DNA from: UBA8437 sp963582065
Lineage (GTDB): Bacteria; Planctomycetota; Planctomycetia; Planctomycetales; Planctomycetaceae
Assembly (NCBI GenBank): GCA_963582065.1
Contig: CAUZRQ010000004.1
Span: forward strand, 1 to 64,000
Direction of reading: 5' to 3'
DNA: 64,000 nucleotides
Below are positions 33,528-42,648 of this stretch, in pieces. The translations under genes were made by a program, and so were the position numbers. Under the pieces are notes generated by a model. The model saw only the letters and a program-made list of their open reading frames with translations, was not told the DNA's origin and did no database searches. Positions within the stretch are counted from its first letter, which is position 1. The number at the start of each line of letters is the position of its first letter.

Positions 33528-35211
33528 CCTCCGACATTCGGCTGGCGAGTCGGCTGAGTGCAGAGGAAATGTCGGTGGGTTCGAGGTGGACGTTGAGCAG
33601 GCTGAACGCGTCGCGGTTGGCCAGGGCGGCCGTCAACGCCTGGTCGAGTTCGCTTTCGGTCCGGACCTCGAAGCCCCAGCCGTCGCCCAGCAGGTCGGGC
33701 ATCCGGTGGTATTCCCAGTTGAGGATGTCGTTGAAGGGGCCTTCCTGCAGGAATCGCTCGGTGGTGTATCCCTTGTTGTTGAGCACGATGACGACCGGGT
33801 TGAAGCCGTGGCGGACGGCCGTCGAGAGCTCCATGCAGGTCATCTGGAAGGCCCCGTCGCCAACCAGCACGATCGGTCGCAGTTCGGGGTTGGCCACCTG
33901 GACTCCGATCGCTGCCGGGACGGCAAAGCCCATCGAGGTGTAGTAGGCCGGGCTGAGGAACTGGGTGTGGCGTGAGAGGTGGAGGTCGACGGCGCCGAAG
34001 AGCGAGTCGCCGACGTCGGCGATCACGGCCATCGATTCGTCGAGCATCTGGTTGATTCGGCTGAAGAGTCGCCGGGTGGTGATCGGCTTGTTGGCACGGG
34101 CTCGGAACGGACGGTCGGCCGACTGTCGACGGGCTGGCAACGGGCGGCGGGTCGGCTTGAGATCGGCCTTGAGCAGTCCGGTGACGAAATCTTCCAGGAG
34201 CACGTCGTGGAAGTGGTGGTGCTGGATCCGCAGCGTCTCGCTGGTCGCGTAGATGCAACGGCCAGGGTCGAGGTTGGCGGTGTAGATGCCGAGATTGATG
34301 TCGGTCATGAACGTGCCCAGCAGGATCACGCAGTCGCTCTGCTCGACGTATCTCTGCACCCGGTCACGCCCCATCGCTCCCTCGTAGACGCCCACGAACT
34401 GCGGGTGAGCCTCGCTGACGACCGACTTGCCCAGCAGCGTTGCACACATCGGCAGGTGGTGCTGCTCGGCCAGTTCGACCAGCTCCTTCCTGAGCCCGAA
34501 GCGGTGCATTTCGACGCCGGCGATGATCACCGGTCGCTTGGCCGAGTTGATCAGTTCGGTGGCCTCCTCGAGTGCCTCCCGCAACGCGTCGGCGTCGCTT
34601 GCCTGGGGTTCACTGTGCGGTTTGTGAGGAAACAGGGCGAGTGTGGTGACGCGGTCACGAGGGAGTTCCAGGAACACCGGTCGCTTGTATCGGACCGCGG
34701 CTTCGAGACAACGATCAATTTCGCGGAAGGCGGTCAGCGGATCGTCGAGTGAAGCCGACGCCACGGTGATCTTCTCGAACACCTCCCGCTGCGTGTTGAA
34801 GTCCCTGACGCGATGGTGCAGCAGCGGGTCGCTGCGACGTTCGTCGATCCCCGGGGCACCGCTGATGACGATCACCGGAGACTTCTCGGCGTAGGCCCCC
34901 GCCGTCGAGTTGGTGAGGCTGAGTCCGCCGACGCAGTAGGTCACGCAAACGCATCCGAGCCCGTGGACCCGGGCGTAAGCGTCGGCGGCGTACCCGGCAC
35001 AGTCTTCGCGAGTGGTCCCGATGACCCGCATCGGGCTCTCCTCGAGCATGCCGTAGAACTGCAGTACGAAATCGCCGGGAATCCCGAAAATGTCGTCGAC
35101 GCCGTAGTCCTGAAGCCTCTCGATCAGGTATCCGCCGATGGTCTGTTTGACCGACCGCGTACGCTTCGACCGGTTGGAATTGCGTGAGGTGCCCGGTGCC
35201 GTCTTGGCCAT
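33520..35211 (-). CDS. ThDP-dependent 2-keto-acid decarboxylase (pyruvate/indolepyruvate decarboxylase type)
   Basis: Cytoplasmic enzyme of 563 residues, right for the PDC/IPDC family. Seen: catalytic Glu69 in 'T-R-E-D-C-A-G-Y-A-A-D-A-Y-A-R', the His pair H132-H133 in 'L-L-H-H' that separates decarboxylases from acetolactate synthases, and the ThDP motif from G-D-G-A-F-Q to V-L-N-N-K-G-Y. 'A-Y-Y-T-S-M-G-F-A-V-P-A-A' precedes it. It should remove CO2 from a 2-keto acid to give an aldehyde; pyruvate versus indole- or phenylpyruvate is not decided. The first 20 residues are basic and Ser/Arg rich and look dispensable. Divergent from a DUF1549/1553 gene across 222 bases. Confidence 0.88.
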   Translation of the reverse strand: MAKTAPGTSRNSNRSKRTRSVKQTIGGYLIERLQDYGVDDIFGIPGDFVLQFYGMLEESPMRVIGTTREDCAGYAADAYARVHGLGCVCVTYCVGGLSLTNSTAGAYAEKSPVIVISGAPGIDERRSDPLLHHRVRDFNTQREVFEKITVASASLDDPLTAFREIDRCLEAAVRYKRPVFLELPRDRVTTLALFPHKPHSEPQASDADALREALEEATELINSAKRPVIIAGVEMHRFGLRKELVELAEQHHLPMCATLLGKSVVSEAHPQFVGVYEGAMGRDRVQRYVEQSDCVILLGTFMTDINLGIYTANLDPGRCIYATSETLRIQHHHFHDVLLEDFVTGLLKADLKPTRRPLPARRQSADRPFRARANKPITTRRLFSRINQMLDESMAVIADVGDSLFGAVDLHLSRHTQFLSPAYYTSMGFAVPAAIGVQVANPELRPIVLVGDGAFQMTCMELSTAVRHGFNPVVIVLNNKGYTTERFLQEGPFNDILNWEYHRMPDLLGDGWGFEVRTESELDQALTAALANRDAFSLLNVHLEPTDISSALSRLASRMSEVI

Positions 35212-35243
35212 GAACGGTGTCTCCTACGAGTGATCTCACCGTA

Positions 35244-35271
35244 ATCATTACCGTGCAGCCGGTCTGGTCAA
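35244..35271 (-). promoter_or_regulatory. Candidate promoter for the ThDP decarboxylase gene
   Basis: On the minus strand TTGACC (35271-35266, 5/6) is followed after 16 bases by AATGAT (35249-35244, 4/6). The start codon at 35211 lies about 25 bases past the predicted transcription start, with TAGGAGA in between. Confidence 0.4.
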
Positions 35272-35433
35272 CGTTATGTTGGCGGACCGGACCCCGGCCG
35301 GCCGGATTGCCGGAAAAAAAACCGCGAGTGGCCGGTTGATTGATGTCCGGGTTGTTGCCGTTCGACCGCTCGGAGACGCAAACGAAAACACTCGGGATTT
35401 CGGCCGAATGGTCACAACTGGTAGGATGGCCGC

Positions 35434-38403
35434 ATGAGTCGTTCCAGGCGGTGGTCCGAGATGATTGCAATCCGAACCCGACTGGCCATCCTGGCCGCGG
35501 TTGTTCTGATGCCGAATGTGGACGGCTCGGCGGCCGAACCCAAGGCCGCGGCTGCCGGGAGCCTGGAGGCCCGCGCCAGGGCGATTTTCAAGGCCCAGTG
35601 CCTGAAGTGTCATTCGGGTAAGAAGCCCAAGGGACAATTTGGGCTGGCGAGTCGAGCTGCGTTGATTCGCGGTGGTGAATCGGGGCGAGTGATCACGCCG
35701 GGCAAACCACTGGAGAGCCTGCTCTTTCAGCATGTCCAGGACGGCTCGATGCCGCCGGACGAAGGCAAGCGGTTGTCCAAGGCCGATGTCCAGGATATCA
35801 GAAAGTGGATCGCAGCCGGGGCCCCGTTCGGTCCGCGAGGCCGGTTGCCGATCGTGATCACCCAGCACGACGTGTACCCCGTCCTGCAGCTGCGCTGCGT
35901 GGTCTGCCACGGGGGGCGGGTGCGGAAGGCCAAGCTCGACCTGAGGTCTCGAGAGTCGATCCTCAAGGGAGGCAAATCGGGGCCGGCGGCGGTGCTGGGC
36001 AAGCCGGGCGAGAGCCTGTTGCTGAAGAAGATCCATGACGGGACGATGCCGCCGCGGCGCGACCTGGTGGCGGCCAGTATCAAGGTGATCGAGTCCGGTG
36101 AAATCGAGAAGGTGACGCGGTGGATTGCCGACGGGATGCCGCTGGTGCCCGACCCGCCGACGTCGGGGCAGTCGCCGGTGGTCGTCGACGAACAACGCCG
36201 GTTCTGGGCCTTTCGCAGGCCGGTGGCGGTGCCCGTGCCGGCGGTCGAAGCACGCGGTCGGGTGCGGAACCCGATCGATGCCTTCCTGTTGAGGCGACTC
36301 GCCGGCGAGAACCTGTCGTTTTCAGCCGACGCCGACCCGGTGGCCCTGTTGAGACGTGCGACGCTGGATGTCACCGGCCTGCCGCCACGTGTCGACGAGC
36401 TCGATCGCGCCGACTCCGGCACGTCACTGGTGGGTGAAGGCTGGGGCGTCCAGGTCGATCGCCTGCTGGCCTCGCCCCACTTCGGTGCCCGCTGGGCACG
36501 CTTTTGGCTCGACCTGGCCGGCTACTCGGACTCCGACGGCATCCAGAACGCGGACCCGGTCCGACGGTCGGCCTTCCGGTTCCGTGACTACGTGATCCGG
36601 TCGCTCAATGACGACAAGCCCTACAACCGTTTCCTGCTCGAGCAGATCGCCGGTGACGAGTTGGCCGATTACAAGCGGGCGAAAGTGGTGACCCCCGAGA
36701 TGGCCGACAACCTGGTCGCCACGGGTTTCCTGAGGTTCGTGCCGGATGCGACGTACGCCAATATCACGGGGTTCGTGCCGGATCGACGCGAGGTGATCGA
36801 TGCGGAACTCGAGGTGCTGACCTCTTCGATGATGGGCCTGACGCTGAAATGTGCTAAGTGCCATTACCACAAGTTCGACCCCCTGCCCCAGCGGGACTAC
36901 TACCGCCTGGCCGCTGTCTTCAAGGGAGCCCTGGACGAGAACGACTGGTTGAAGCCGTTCGGGACCACGCAGTTCAGCAGCGGGCCGATCGGCTTCCGTC
37001 ATTTCACCGTGGTCAGCACCGAGGAACAGAAGGCCCACGCGGCGCACAATTCGGGAATCGACGCCGGCGTCGCTGCGGCCCGCCAGACGCTGGTGGACAC
37101 CGCGACCGCGGCCCGCAAGAAGCAGATCGAGGCGAGGTTGGCCGAATTGCCGGCGGCAATTCGCGAGGACGTCCGCCGGGCGGCTGCTGTCGAGACAGGC
37201 AAACGATCAGAGGTGCAGCGGTACCTGGCCGAGAAGTTCAAGTCGCTGCTGACCATCGACGATGCGGCTTTGAAGAAGCTCGATCCCGGATACGCCAAGG
37301 CGATCGGCGAGACGGACAAGCGGGTCAAACAGCTGCAGGGGCAGAAGAAGGAGCAGCCGTTCGTGCGGGCACTGTGGGATCGCGGGTCCCCTTCGCCCAC
37401 CTACGTGTTGATTCGTGGCAACTACCTGACCCCCGGCCGGATGGTCGAACCGGGTGTGCCCGAAGTTTTGGCTCCGATGGGTTTTGAGCTGAATGTCGAA
37501 CCCCCCTTCCCGGGTGCCGAGTCGACCGGACGGAGGTTGGCATTCGGCCGCTGGTTGACTGCCGACGAGCACCCGCTGACGGCTCGGATCATCGTCAACC
37601 GGGTTTGGAAGTACTACTTCGGGCGAGGGATCGTCGGCACGCTGGACAACTTCGGTGAAACCGGCGACCGGCCGACTCACCCCGAGCTGCTTGACTGGCT
37701 GGCCGTCGAACTTGTCCGGAACGGTTGGCGGCTGAAGTCGATCCACCGCCTGATCCTGACCTCCACCGCCTACCGCCAGTCGTCGTCGGTGTCCGATCGG
37801 CAGCAGCAACTCGACCCCCAGAACTACCTGCTCGGCCGAATGCCGCTGAAGCGGCTCGATGCCGAGAGTCTGCGGGACAGCCTGCTGGCGGTCGCCGGCG
37901 AACTGGACAGCCGCCAGTTCGGTCCCGGCGACGCGGTCAGTTCACGAGCCGACGGGCTGGTGACGGCTGTCCGCGGCCCCCGCGGCTGGCGACGCAGCGT
38001 CTTCCTGCTCCAGCGGCGCACGCAGATTTCCACCCTGCTGCAGAATTTCGACCTGCCGCGGATGAACCCCAACTGCGTCCAGCGACCGATTTCCAACGTC
38101 GCTCCGCAGGCCCTGCACCTGCTCAACAACAAGGCGATCCGTGAGCTGGCGGATCGATTCGCCGAGCGGGTCGAGAGCGCGGTTGGCGATGATGTGCGAC
38201 GGCAGGCGATCCGTGTCTACCGGATCGCGCTGGGACGAACCCCCGGCGAGGACGAACTCGCTGCGACCGTCCCGGTGCTCGAGCGACTGCGACGCGAGTG
38301 GGCGGCTCAGTTGAAGAACGATCATGCCGCCGCCCGACGACGGGCCCTGGGAAACCTGTGCCACGCCGTCATGAACTCCGCGGCGTTCATGTACCTGGAC
38401 TGA
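35434..38403 (+). CDS. Secreted PSCyt1 x2 + DUF1549 + DUF1553 protein
   Basis: About 989 residues. ATG at 35434 has AGGATGG 7 bases upstream; an ATG at 35461 would also give a signal peptide but lacks the site. Two PSCyt1-type modules carry C-L-K-C-H (near 58) and C-V-V-C-H (near 156), each with the following 'K-P-x-x-S-L-L-x-x-x-x-D-G-x-M-P-P' block. DUF1549 follows, with 'T-G-L-P-P' and C-A-K-C-H ('K-F-D-P-L-P-Q-R-D-Y-Y'), a charged helical link, and DUF1553 with 'N-R-V-W-K-Y-Y-F-G-R-G-I'. This is the standard planctomycete secreted cytochrome-type protein; three CxxCH motifs could bind haem c. It is followed after 34 bases by a DUF1501 gene, the classical pair. Confidence 0.92.
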   Translation: MSRSRRWSEMIAIRTRLAILAAVVLMPNVDGSAAEPKAAAAGSLEARARAIFKAQCLKCHSGKKPKGQFGLASRAALIRGGESGRVITPGKPLESLLFQHVQDGSMPPDEGKRLSKADVQDIRKWIAAGAPFGPRGRLPIVITQHDVYPVLQLRCVVCHGGRVRKAKLDLRSRESILKGGKSGPAAVLGKPGESLLLKKIHDGTMPPRRDLVAASIKVIESGEIEKVTRWIADGMPLVPDPPTSGQSPVVVDEQRRFWAFRRPVAVPVPAVEARGRVRNPIDAFLLRRLAGENLSFSADADPVALLRRATLDVTGLPPRVDELDRADSGTSLVGEGWGVQVDRLLASPHFGARWARFWLDLAGYSDSDGIQNADPVRRSAFRFRDYVIRSLNDDKPYNRFLLEQIAGDELADYKRAKVVTPEMADNLVATGFLRFVPDATYANITGFVPDRREVIDAELEVLTSSMMGLTLKCAKCHYHKFDPLPQRDYYRLAAVFKGALDENDWLKPFGTTQFSSGPIGFRHFTVVSTEEQKAHAAHNSGIDAGVAAARQTLVDTATAARKKQIEARLAELPAAIREDVRRAAAVETGKRSEVQRYLAEKFKSLLTIDDAALKKLDPGYAKAIGETDKRVKQLQGQKKEQPFVRALWDRGSPSPTYVLIRGNYLTPGRMVEPGVPEVLAPMGFELNVEPPFPGAESTGRRLAFGRWLTADEHPLTARIIVNRVWKYYFGRGIVGTLDNFGETGDRPTHPELLDWLAVELVRNGWRLKSIHRLILTSTAYRQSSSVSDRQQQLDPQNYLLGRMPLKRLDAESLRDSLLAVAGELDSRQFGPGDAVSSRADGLVTAVRGPRGWRRSVFLLQRRTQISTLLQNFDLPRMNPNCVQRPISNVAPQALHLLNNKAIRELADRFAERVESAVGDDVRRQAIRVYRIALGRTPGEDELAATVPVLERLRREWAAQLKNDHAAARRRALGNLCHAVMNSAAFMYLD

Positions 38404-38437
38404 CAGACGTGTTGAGCACACCAGGAGGATCGCGTTG

Positions 38438-39907
38438 ATGCTACCGCAACTCTGCAACCAGCAGCCGCCGGGCGTGACACGGCGAGACTTCTTCGCGTCG
38501 ATGTCCGGGGGGCTGGGTGTCGCCGCGCTGGCCGGATTGCTCAGCCAGGACCTCTATGGCACCAACGGGCTCCTGGCGGCCGAGTCGGAGTTCCCCGACC
38601 AGACGCCCAAGCAGCCGCATTTCGAGCCGCAGGCCAAGGCTGTGATCCATCTGTTCATGAACGGTGGTCCCAGCCAGATGGACCTGTTCGATCCCAAGGA
38701 GGAACTGACCCGCAATCACGGCAAGTCGTATTTCGACAAGATCGCCGGTGAGGTCGAGAACCCGGGGGCGGCCGGGGCGTTGATGAGAAGCCCGTTTCGG
38801 TTCCGCAAGTACGGCGAATGCGGAATGGACGTGTCCGAACTACTGCCGCACCTCTCGACACAGGTCGACCGGATCAGCCTCGTTCGATCGATGTACACGA
38901 CCAACCTGACTCACGAACCGGCCCTGTTCATCGCCCACTGCGGTCGGATGACGCCGGGACTGCCGAGCCTCGGGTCGTGGGTCACCTATGGGTTGGGCAG
39001 CGAGAACCAGAACCTGCCCGCCTACATCGTGCTCGACGATCCCGCCGGGTTGCCGGTCAACGGAGTCCAGAACTGGCAGGCGGGGTTCCTGCCGCCGGTC
39101 TACCAGGGCACCCGGTTCCGTTCGACCGGAAAACCGGTGCTCAACCTCGACCGCGAATACGAGGAATCCGAGTCGGTCGTGAAGCTCGAACGGGACCTGA
39201 TCGGCACGCTCGACCGTATCCACCGTCGCCGCCGTACCGGCCAGCCCCAGCTGGATGCCCGGATAGCCAGTTATGAGCTCGCTGGGAGGATGCAACTGGC
39301 CGCCTCGGACGCGTTGGACATTTCCCAGGAAACCGCCGGTACGCAGAAGCGGTACGGGGTGGGGGTCAAGGAGACCGATTCGTACGGTCGCCGCTGCCTG
39401 ATCGCCCGTCGACTGGTCGAACGAGGCGTTCGGTTCGTTCAGTTGTTCATCAATTTTCAGATCTGGGACAACCACACCAATATCGGCACGAGCCTGCCCG
39501 CGGCCTGCCGTAAGACCGATCAGCCGATTGCTGCGTTGCTCGAGGATCTCGACGAACGTGGCCTGCTGGACAGCACGTTGCTGGCCTGGGGGGGCGAATT
39601 CGGCCGGTTGCCGATTGCCCAGTTGCCCGGTGACAAGAACGTGCTGAAGGCCGGTCGCGATCACAACCAGAACGCGATGGTGACTTGGCTGGCCGGTGCG
39701 GGCATCAAGCGGGGCCACATCCACGGAACGACCGACGAGATCGGGTTGAAGGCGGGTAACCAGAAGGTCACCGTCCACGATTGGCACGCGACGGTGCTGC
39801 ACCAGTTGGGCATGCATCACGAGGAGCTGTTCCATCGCAGGAACGGATTGAAGGAGCGGCTGACGTCGATATTCCCGGCCCGGGTCATCGACGAGATCTG
39901 TTCCTGA
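38438..39907 (+). CDS. DUF1501 protein (Tat-exported), partner of the upstream DUF1549/1553 gene
   Basis: About 489 residues; AGGAGG is 9 bases before ATG 38438 (TTG at 38435 is possible). The N terminus has T-R-R-D-F-F followed by a Gly/Ala/Leu stretch, a Tat signal. Seen: 'H-L-F-M-N-G-G-P-S-Q-M-D-L-F-D-P-K', the 'Y-G-L-G-S-E-N-Q-N-L-P' strand, 'A-R-R-L-V-E-R-G-V-R-F-V-Q' and 'G-G-E-F-G-R-L-P'. It belongs to the alkaline-phosphatase-like superfamily but lacks an obvious Cys/Ser-x-P-x-R nucleophile. Its constant pairing with DUF1549/1553 proteins suggests they act together on the cell surface; reaction unknown. Confidence 0.92.
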   Translation: MLPQLCNQQPPGVTRRDFFASMSGGLGVAALAGLLSQDLYGTNGLLAAESEFPDQTPKQPHFEPQAKAVIHLFMNGGPSQMDLFDPKEELTRNHGKSYFDKIAGEVENPGAAGALMRSPFRFRKYGECGMDVSELLPHLSTQVDRISLVRSMYTTNLTHEPALFIAHCGRMTPGLPSLGSWVTYGLGSENQNLPAYIVLDDPAGLPVNGVQNWQAGFLPPVYQGTRFRSTGKPVLNLDREYEESESVVKLERDLIGTLDRIHRRRRTGQPQLDARIASYELAGRMQLAASDALDISQETAGTQKRYGVGVKETDSYGRRCLIARRLVERGVRFVQLFINFQIWDNHTNIGTSLPAACRKTDQPIAALLEDLDERGLLDSTLLAWGGEFGRLPIAQLPGDKNVLKAGRDHNQNAMVTWLAGAGIKRGHIHGTTDEIGLKAGNQKVTVHDWHATVLHQLGMHHEELFHRRNGLKERLTSIFPARVIDEICS

Positions 39908-40216
39908 TGCCCCTCGGAGGCCGGAAATGCCTGTCGAGACATTGACTCCGGAGAGTCGAGAGTCCCCCGGAGTCGTGGCGGCGTGCTGCCGGTGTCGCGT
40001 TGCGGACCGGGGCACCGGCCGCTGGATGTCGCCCGGCCGCCGACCTTTCTCGGGCGGGCCGGTTGGAGCACTGTTTCAAGGTGATTTCCGCCCTGCGGCG
40101 GACGCGTGGCCGGGCACAAGTTGGCCAACACCGATTGAGCCTTTCGGACAAGTCAGATACCCTAGGGGGACAGCCAGCGGTGGTTTTCACCGAGGTCTAC
40201 ACAAGGGAACCCCACG
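39908..40216 (+). other. 309-base intergenic stretch, no gene seen
   Basis: No ORF with a credible start or known motif. A weak TTGAGC (40135-40140) with GATACC/TACCCT 15-17 bases on might serve the Nfu gene, but matches are poor. Base composition resembles the neighbours. Confidence 0.4.
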
Positions 40217-40816
40217 ATGACGGATGATGTACAAATCAGCGGCGAGCCGATGAACGTCCCCACCATGTGTCGTTTCACCGTCGATCGGCCGTTGTACCCC
40301 GACCAGTCGTTTCACTTCGGCAGTTCGGAGGCGGCCGAGATGTCGCCGTTGGCCAGGCGGTTGTTCGCCATCGAGGGCGTTGCGGGGGTGTTGATCACCG
40401 ACAACCGTGTCACCGTCACCAAGCACGGCCCGACGTCGTGGCCGGAAGTGGGCAAGCAGATCGGTGTAGCGATTCGTGAACATGTGGCTGCCGGCGATTT
40501 CGCCGTCGATCCGAGTCTCCGGGACACGATTCCTCCGGTCGACGTGCTGCGGGACCGTGTCCAGGGCATTCTCGACCGCGAGGTCAACCCATCGGTGGCC
40601 AGCCACGGTGGTGTCGTCCGGCTGCTCGACGTTCAGGAGAACATGATCTACGTCGAGATGGGCGGGGGTTGCCAGGGATGCGGCATGGCCGACGTGACAC
40701 TGAAGCAGGGCGTGGAGATCGCGATCCGGTCGGAGATTCCCGAAGTGGGTGAGATCATGGACACGACTGATCACGCCTCCGGAAACAACCCCTACTACGC
40801 CCCGTCGAAGAAGTAG
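40217..40816 (+). CDS. Nfu-type iron-sulfur cluster carrier protein
   Basis: Protein of 199 residues with an Nfu N-terminal domain (about 15-95, 'S-P-L-A-R-R-L-F-A-I-E-G-V') and a NifU C-terminal domain (about 110-185) carrying G-G-G-C-Q-G-C-G-M-A-D-V-T-L, whose CxxC holds a bridging [4Fe-4S] cluster for delivery to apoproteins. The tail 'D-H-A-S-G-N-N-P-Y-Y' is typical of this bacterial form. AAGGGA precedes the ATG. Plausible clients in the window are quinolinate synthase and the IlvD-type dehydratase. It is followed after 27 bases by an ATP-grasp gene. Confidence 0.9.
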   Translation: MTDDVQISGEPMNVPTMCRFTVDRPLYPDQSFHFGSSEAAEMSPLARRLFAIEGVAGVLITDNRVTVTKHGPTSWPEVGKQIGVAIREHVAAGDFAVDPSLRDTIPPVDVLRDRVQGILDREVNPSVASHGGVVRLLDVQENMIYVEMGGGCQGCGMADVTLKQGVEIAIRSEIPEVGEIMDTTDHASGNNPYYAPSKK

Positions 40817-40843
40817 GCCGGGACGGCCATTGGCTGACCTCGC

Positions 40844-42070
40844 ATGCCCCGGTTGCTGTTGATGCTGCCGACGCGGACGTACCGCACCCCGGCACTGCTG
40901 TCGGCGGCAGCGAGGTGTGGGGTTGAGTTGACGGTGGCGTCCGAGGAGGACAGCTCGGTCGCTCATCTCAACCCCGCGGGGTTTCTCACCCTTCCCTTCT
41001 CGTCCCCCGACGCCTGCGCCGGCCCGGCGCGGGCGTTCCATGACGAGTTTCCGGTCGACGCGGTGATCGGCATCGACGACACGGTGGTCGAGGCGGCGGC
41101 GGTGGTGGCTCGCGAACTGGGGCTGCCGCACAACAACCCCGAGGCGGTGGCCGCAGCCGGTGACAAGCGACGATCTCGTGAGCAACTCGTCGCTGACGGT
41201 GTGCCCTGTCCCGGGTTTGTCTGGCGTGCGTTTGACGACCCGGACCGCGACCTGCCACCGGCGTTTGGGTTTCCCGCCGTGGTCAAGCCGTTGACATTAT
41301 CGGCCAGTCGAGGAGTGATCCGTGTCGATGACCACCCCGGAATGATCGAGGCGGTGGCGCGGGTCGAGTCGATCGTGGACGGCGAGCCGGAGTGTTCGGT
41401 CGCCGACGGGTTTCTGGTCGAGTCGTTCGTGTCGGGTCCGGAGGTGGCACTCGAGGGCCTGTTGAGAGACGGGCAGCTCGAAGTGTTGGCCGTTTTCGAC
41501 AAGCCCGAGCCCTTGGAGGGGCCATATTTCGAGGAGACGATCTATCTGACGCCGTCCCGGTTGCCGTCGGAGTGCCAGTCGCTGTTGTTTGAGACGTCCC
41601 GAGCGGCCTGCGGAGCCCTGGGACTGACCGAGGGAGCGGTCCACGTCGAGCTGCGGGTCACCGGGTCGGGGCCGGTGGTCATCGAAGTCAATCCCCGCGC
41701 CATCGGTGGTTTGTGTTCGGATGTTCTGCGGTTCGGAACCGGCCTGAGGCTGGAGGACATCCTGCTGCACCATGCCCTGGGGGATCGGGCGCCGCTTCCC
41801 CAACGGGTCGTGTCGGCCGCGGGAGTGATGATGCTGCCGGTGGAGAACGGGGGAACGCTGCTGCGTGTCGACGGGGTGGATGCGGCTCAGGCGGTGCCGG
41901 GGGTCGAGCGAATTGCGATCACCGCCCACCCGGGTCAACAACTGTCGCCGTGGCCCGAGGGAGGCCCTTATCCCGGGTTTGTGTTTGCGCGAGGAGAAAC
42001 CGCCGATGAGGTCGAACGGGCATTGCACACTGCACACGCGGAGTTGACACTGGTGTTTGAGGACAGCTGA
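40844..42070 (+). CDS. ATP-grasp family ligase of unknown substrate
   Basis: Protein of 408 residues. The N-terminal part (about 1-95) is a Rossmann-like preATP-grasp domain ('L-L-L-M-L-P-T-R-T-Y-R', 'A-V-I-G-I-D-D'). The ATP-grasp domain follows: 'G-D-K-R-R-S-R-E', 'P-A-V-V-K-P-L', 'V-E-S-F-V-S-G-P-E-V-A-L-E-G', and the metal-binding end 'V-I-E-V-N-P-R-A-I-G-G-L'. A C-terminal domain of about 110 residues resembles the PurK/biotin carboxylase-like end. Such enzymes join a carboxylate to an amine or thiol via acyl phosphate. No neighbour fixes the substrate; it lies between Nfu and PSP1 genes. Confidence 0.85.
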   Translation: MPRLLLMLPTRTYRTPALLSAAARCGVELTVASEEDSSVAHLNPAGFLTLPFSSPDACAGPARAFHDEFPVDAVIGIDDTVVEAAAVVARELGLPHNNPEAVAAAGDKRRSREQLVADGVPCPGFVWRAFDDPDRDLPPAFGFPAVVKPLTLSASRGVIRVDDHPGMIEAVARVESIVDGEPECSVADGFLVESFVSGPEVALEGLLRDGQLEVLAVFDKPEPLEGPYFEETIYLTPSRLPSECQSLLFETSRAACGALGLTEGAVHVELRVTGSGPVVIEVNPRAIGGLCSDVLRFGTGLRLEDILLHHALGDRAPLPQRVVSAAGVMMLPVENGGTLLRVDGVDAAQAVPGVERIAITAHPGQQLSPWPEGGPYPGFVFARGETADEVERALHTAHAELTLVFEDS

Positions 42071-42104
42071 AACGATCCCGAAAAGATATTGAGAGCCTTG
42101 GCTG

Positions 42105-42641
42105 ATGGGTAACGGTGAAGTGCTGACACGGACGTCGTGCCTGGTCCGCTACGGGCGACTGGGTTGGGTGGCATTGTTCAACGCCGCAGACGAGTTGGAT
42201 GTGGAACACGGCGATCGCGTGGTGGTCCAGACCGAGCGGGGGCAGGAACTGGGGGAACTGCTGTCGAACGTCTCGGAACACCAGGTCGGCGAAATCAGTT
42301 CGGCGGGAGATGTGCTGCGGGTGGCCGGCCGAGAAGACCTGGAAGTCGATGACTCGAAACCGGTGGACCTCGATGAGTTGATCGAAACGATCGGCCACCA
42401 GGCGGCCGAGCTCGAGCCGGTCGATGCCGAACTGCTGGTCGACGGCCGAACGGCGATCGTGTATTGCCTGGGCGAGGTGGGACCGGACTCCGAGCGGATT
42501 GCGGTGGTCCTGTCGAAGCGGACCGGTCGAGACATCCGGCTCTCGCCGATGTTCGACCCCGAGCCGGGGGGATGCGGGAGTGGCGGGGGCGGTTGCGGCA
42601 GCGGCGGATGTGGTAGCGGGCACGATGACGAACAGGGGTGA
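42105..42641 (+). CDS. Short PSP1-domain protein with Gly/Cys-rich tail
   Basis: 178 residues matching the PSP1 (YaaT/RicT-like) domain: 'V-R-Y-G-R-L-G-W-V-A-L-F', 'D-R-V-V-V-Q-T-E-R-G-Q-E-L-G-E', then 'A-E-L-L-V-D-G-R-T-A-I-V-Y' and 'L-S-K-R-T-G-R-D-I-R-L-S-P'. B. subtilis YaaT is about 275 residues and works in RNA-decay complexes with Fe-S clusters; this version is shortened. It ends in a tail with three Cys spaced by Gly/Ser (C-G-S-G-G-G-G-C-G-S-G-G-C-G). The spacing could hold a metal or cluster but the tail may also be just flexible. The next gene starts 7 bases after the stop. Confidence 0.75.
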   Translation: MGNGEVLTRTSCLVRYGRLGWVALFNAADELDVEHGDRVVVQTERGQELGELLSNVSEHQVGEISSAGDVLRVAGREDLEVDDSKPVDLDELIETIGHQAAELEPVDAELLVDGRTAIVYCLGEVGPDSERIAVVLSKRTGRDIRLSPMFDPEPGGCGSGGGGCGSGGCGSGHDDEQG

Positions 42642-42648
42642 CCCCGGG

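Noticed and set aside
35310..35330. A-run in the divergent gap as a terminator
   Set aside because: The A8 run has no stable hairpin next to it on the correct side and lies in a divergent promoter gap where no terminator is needed.
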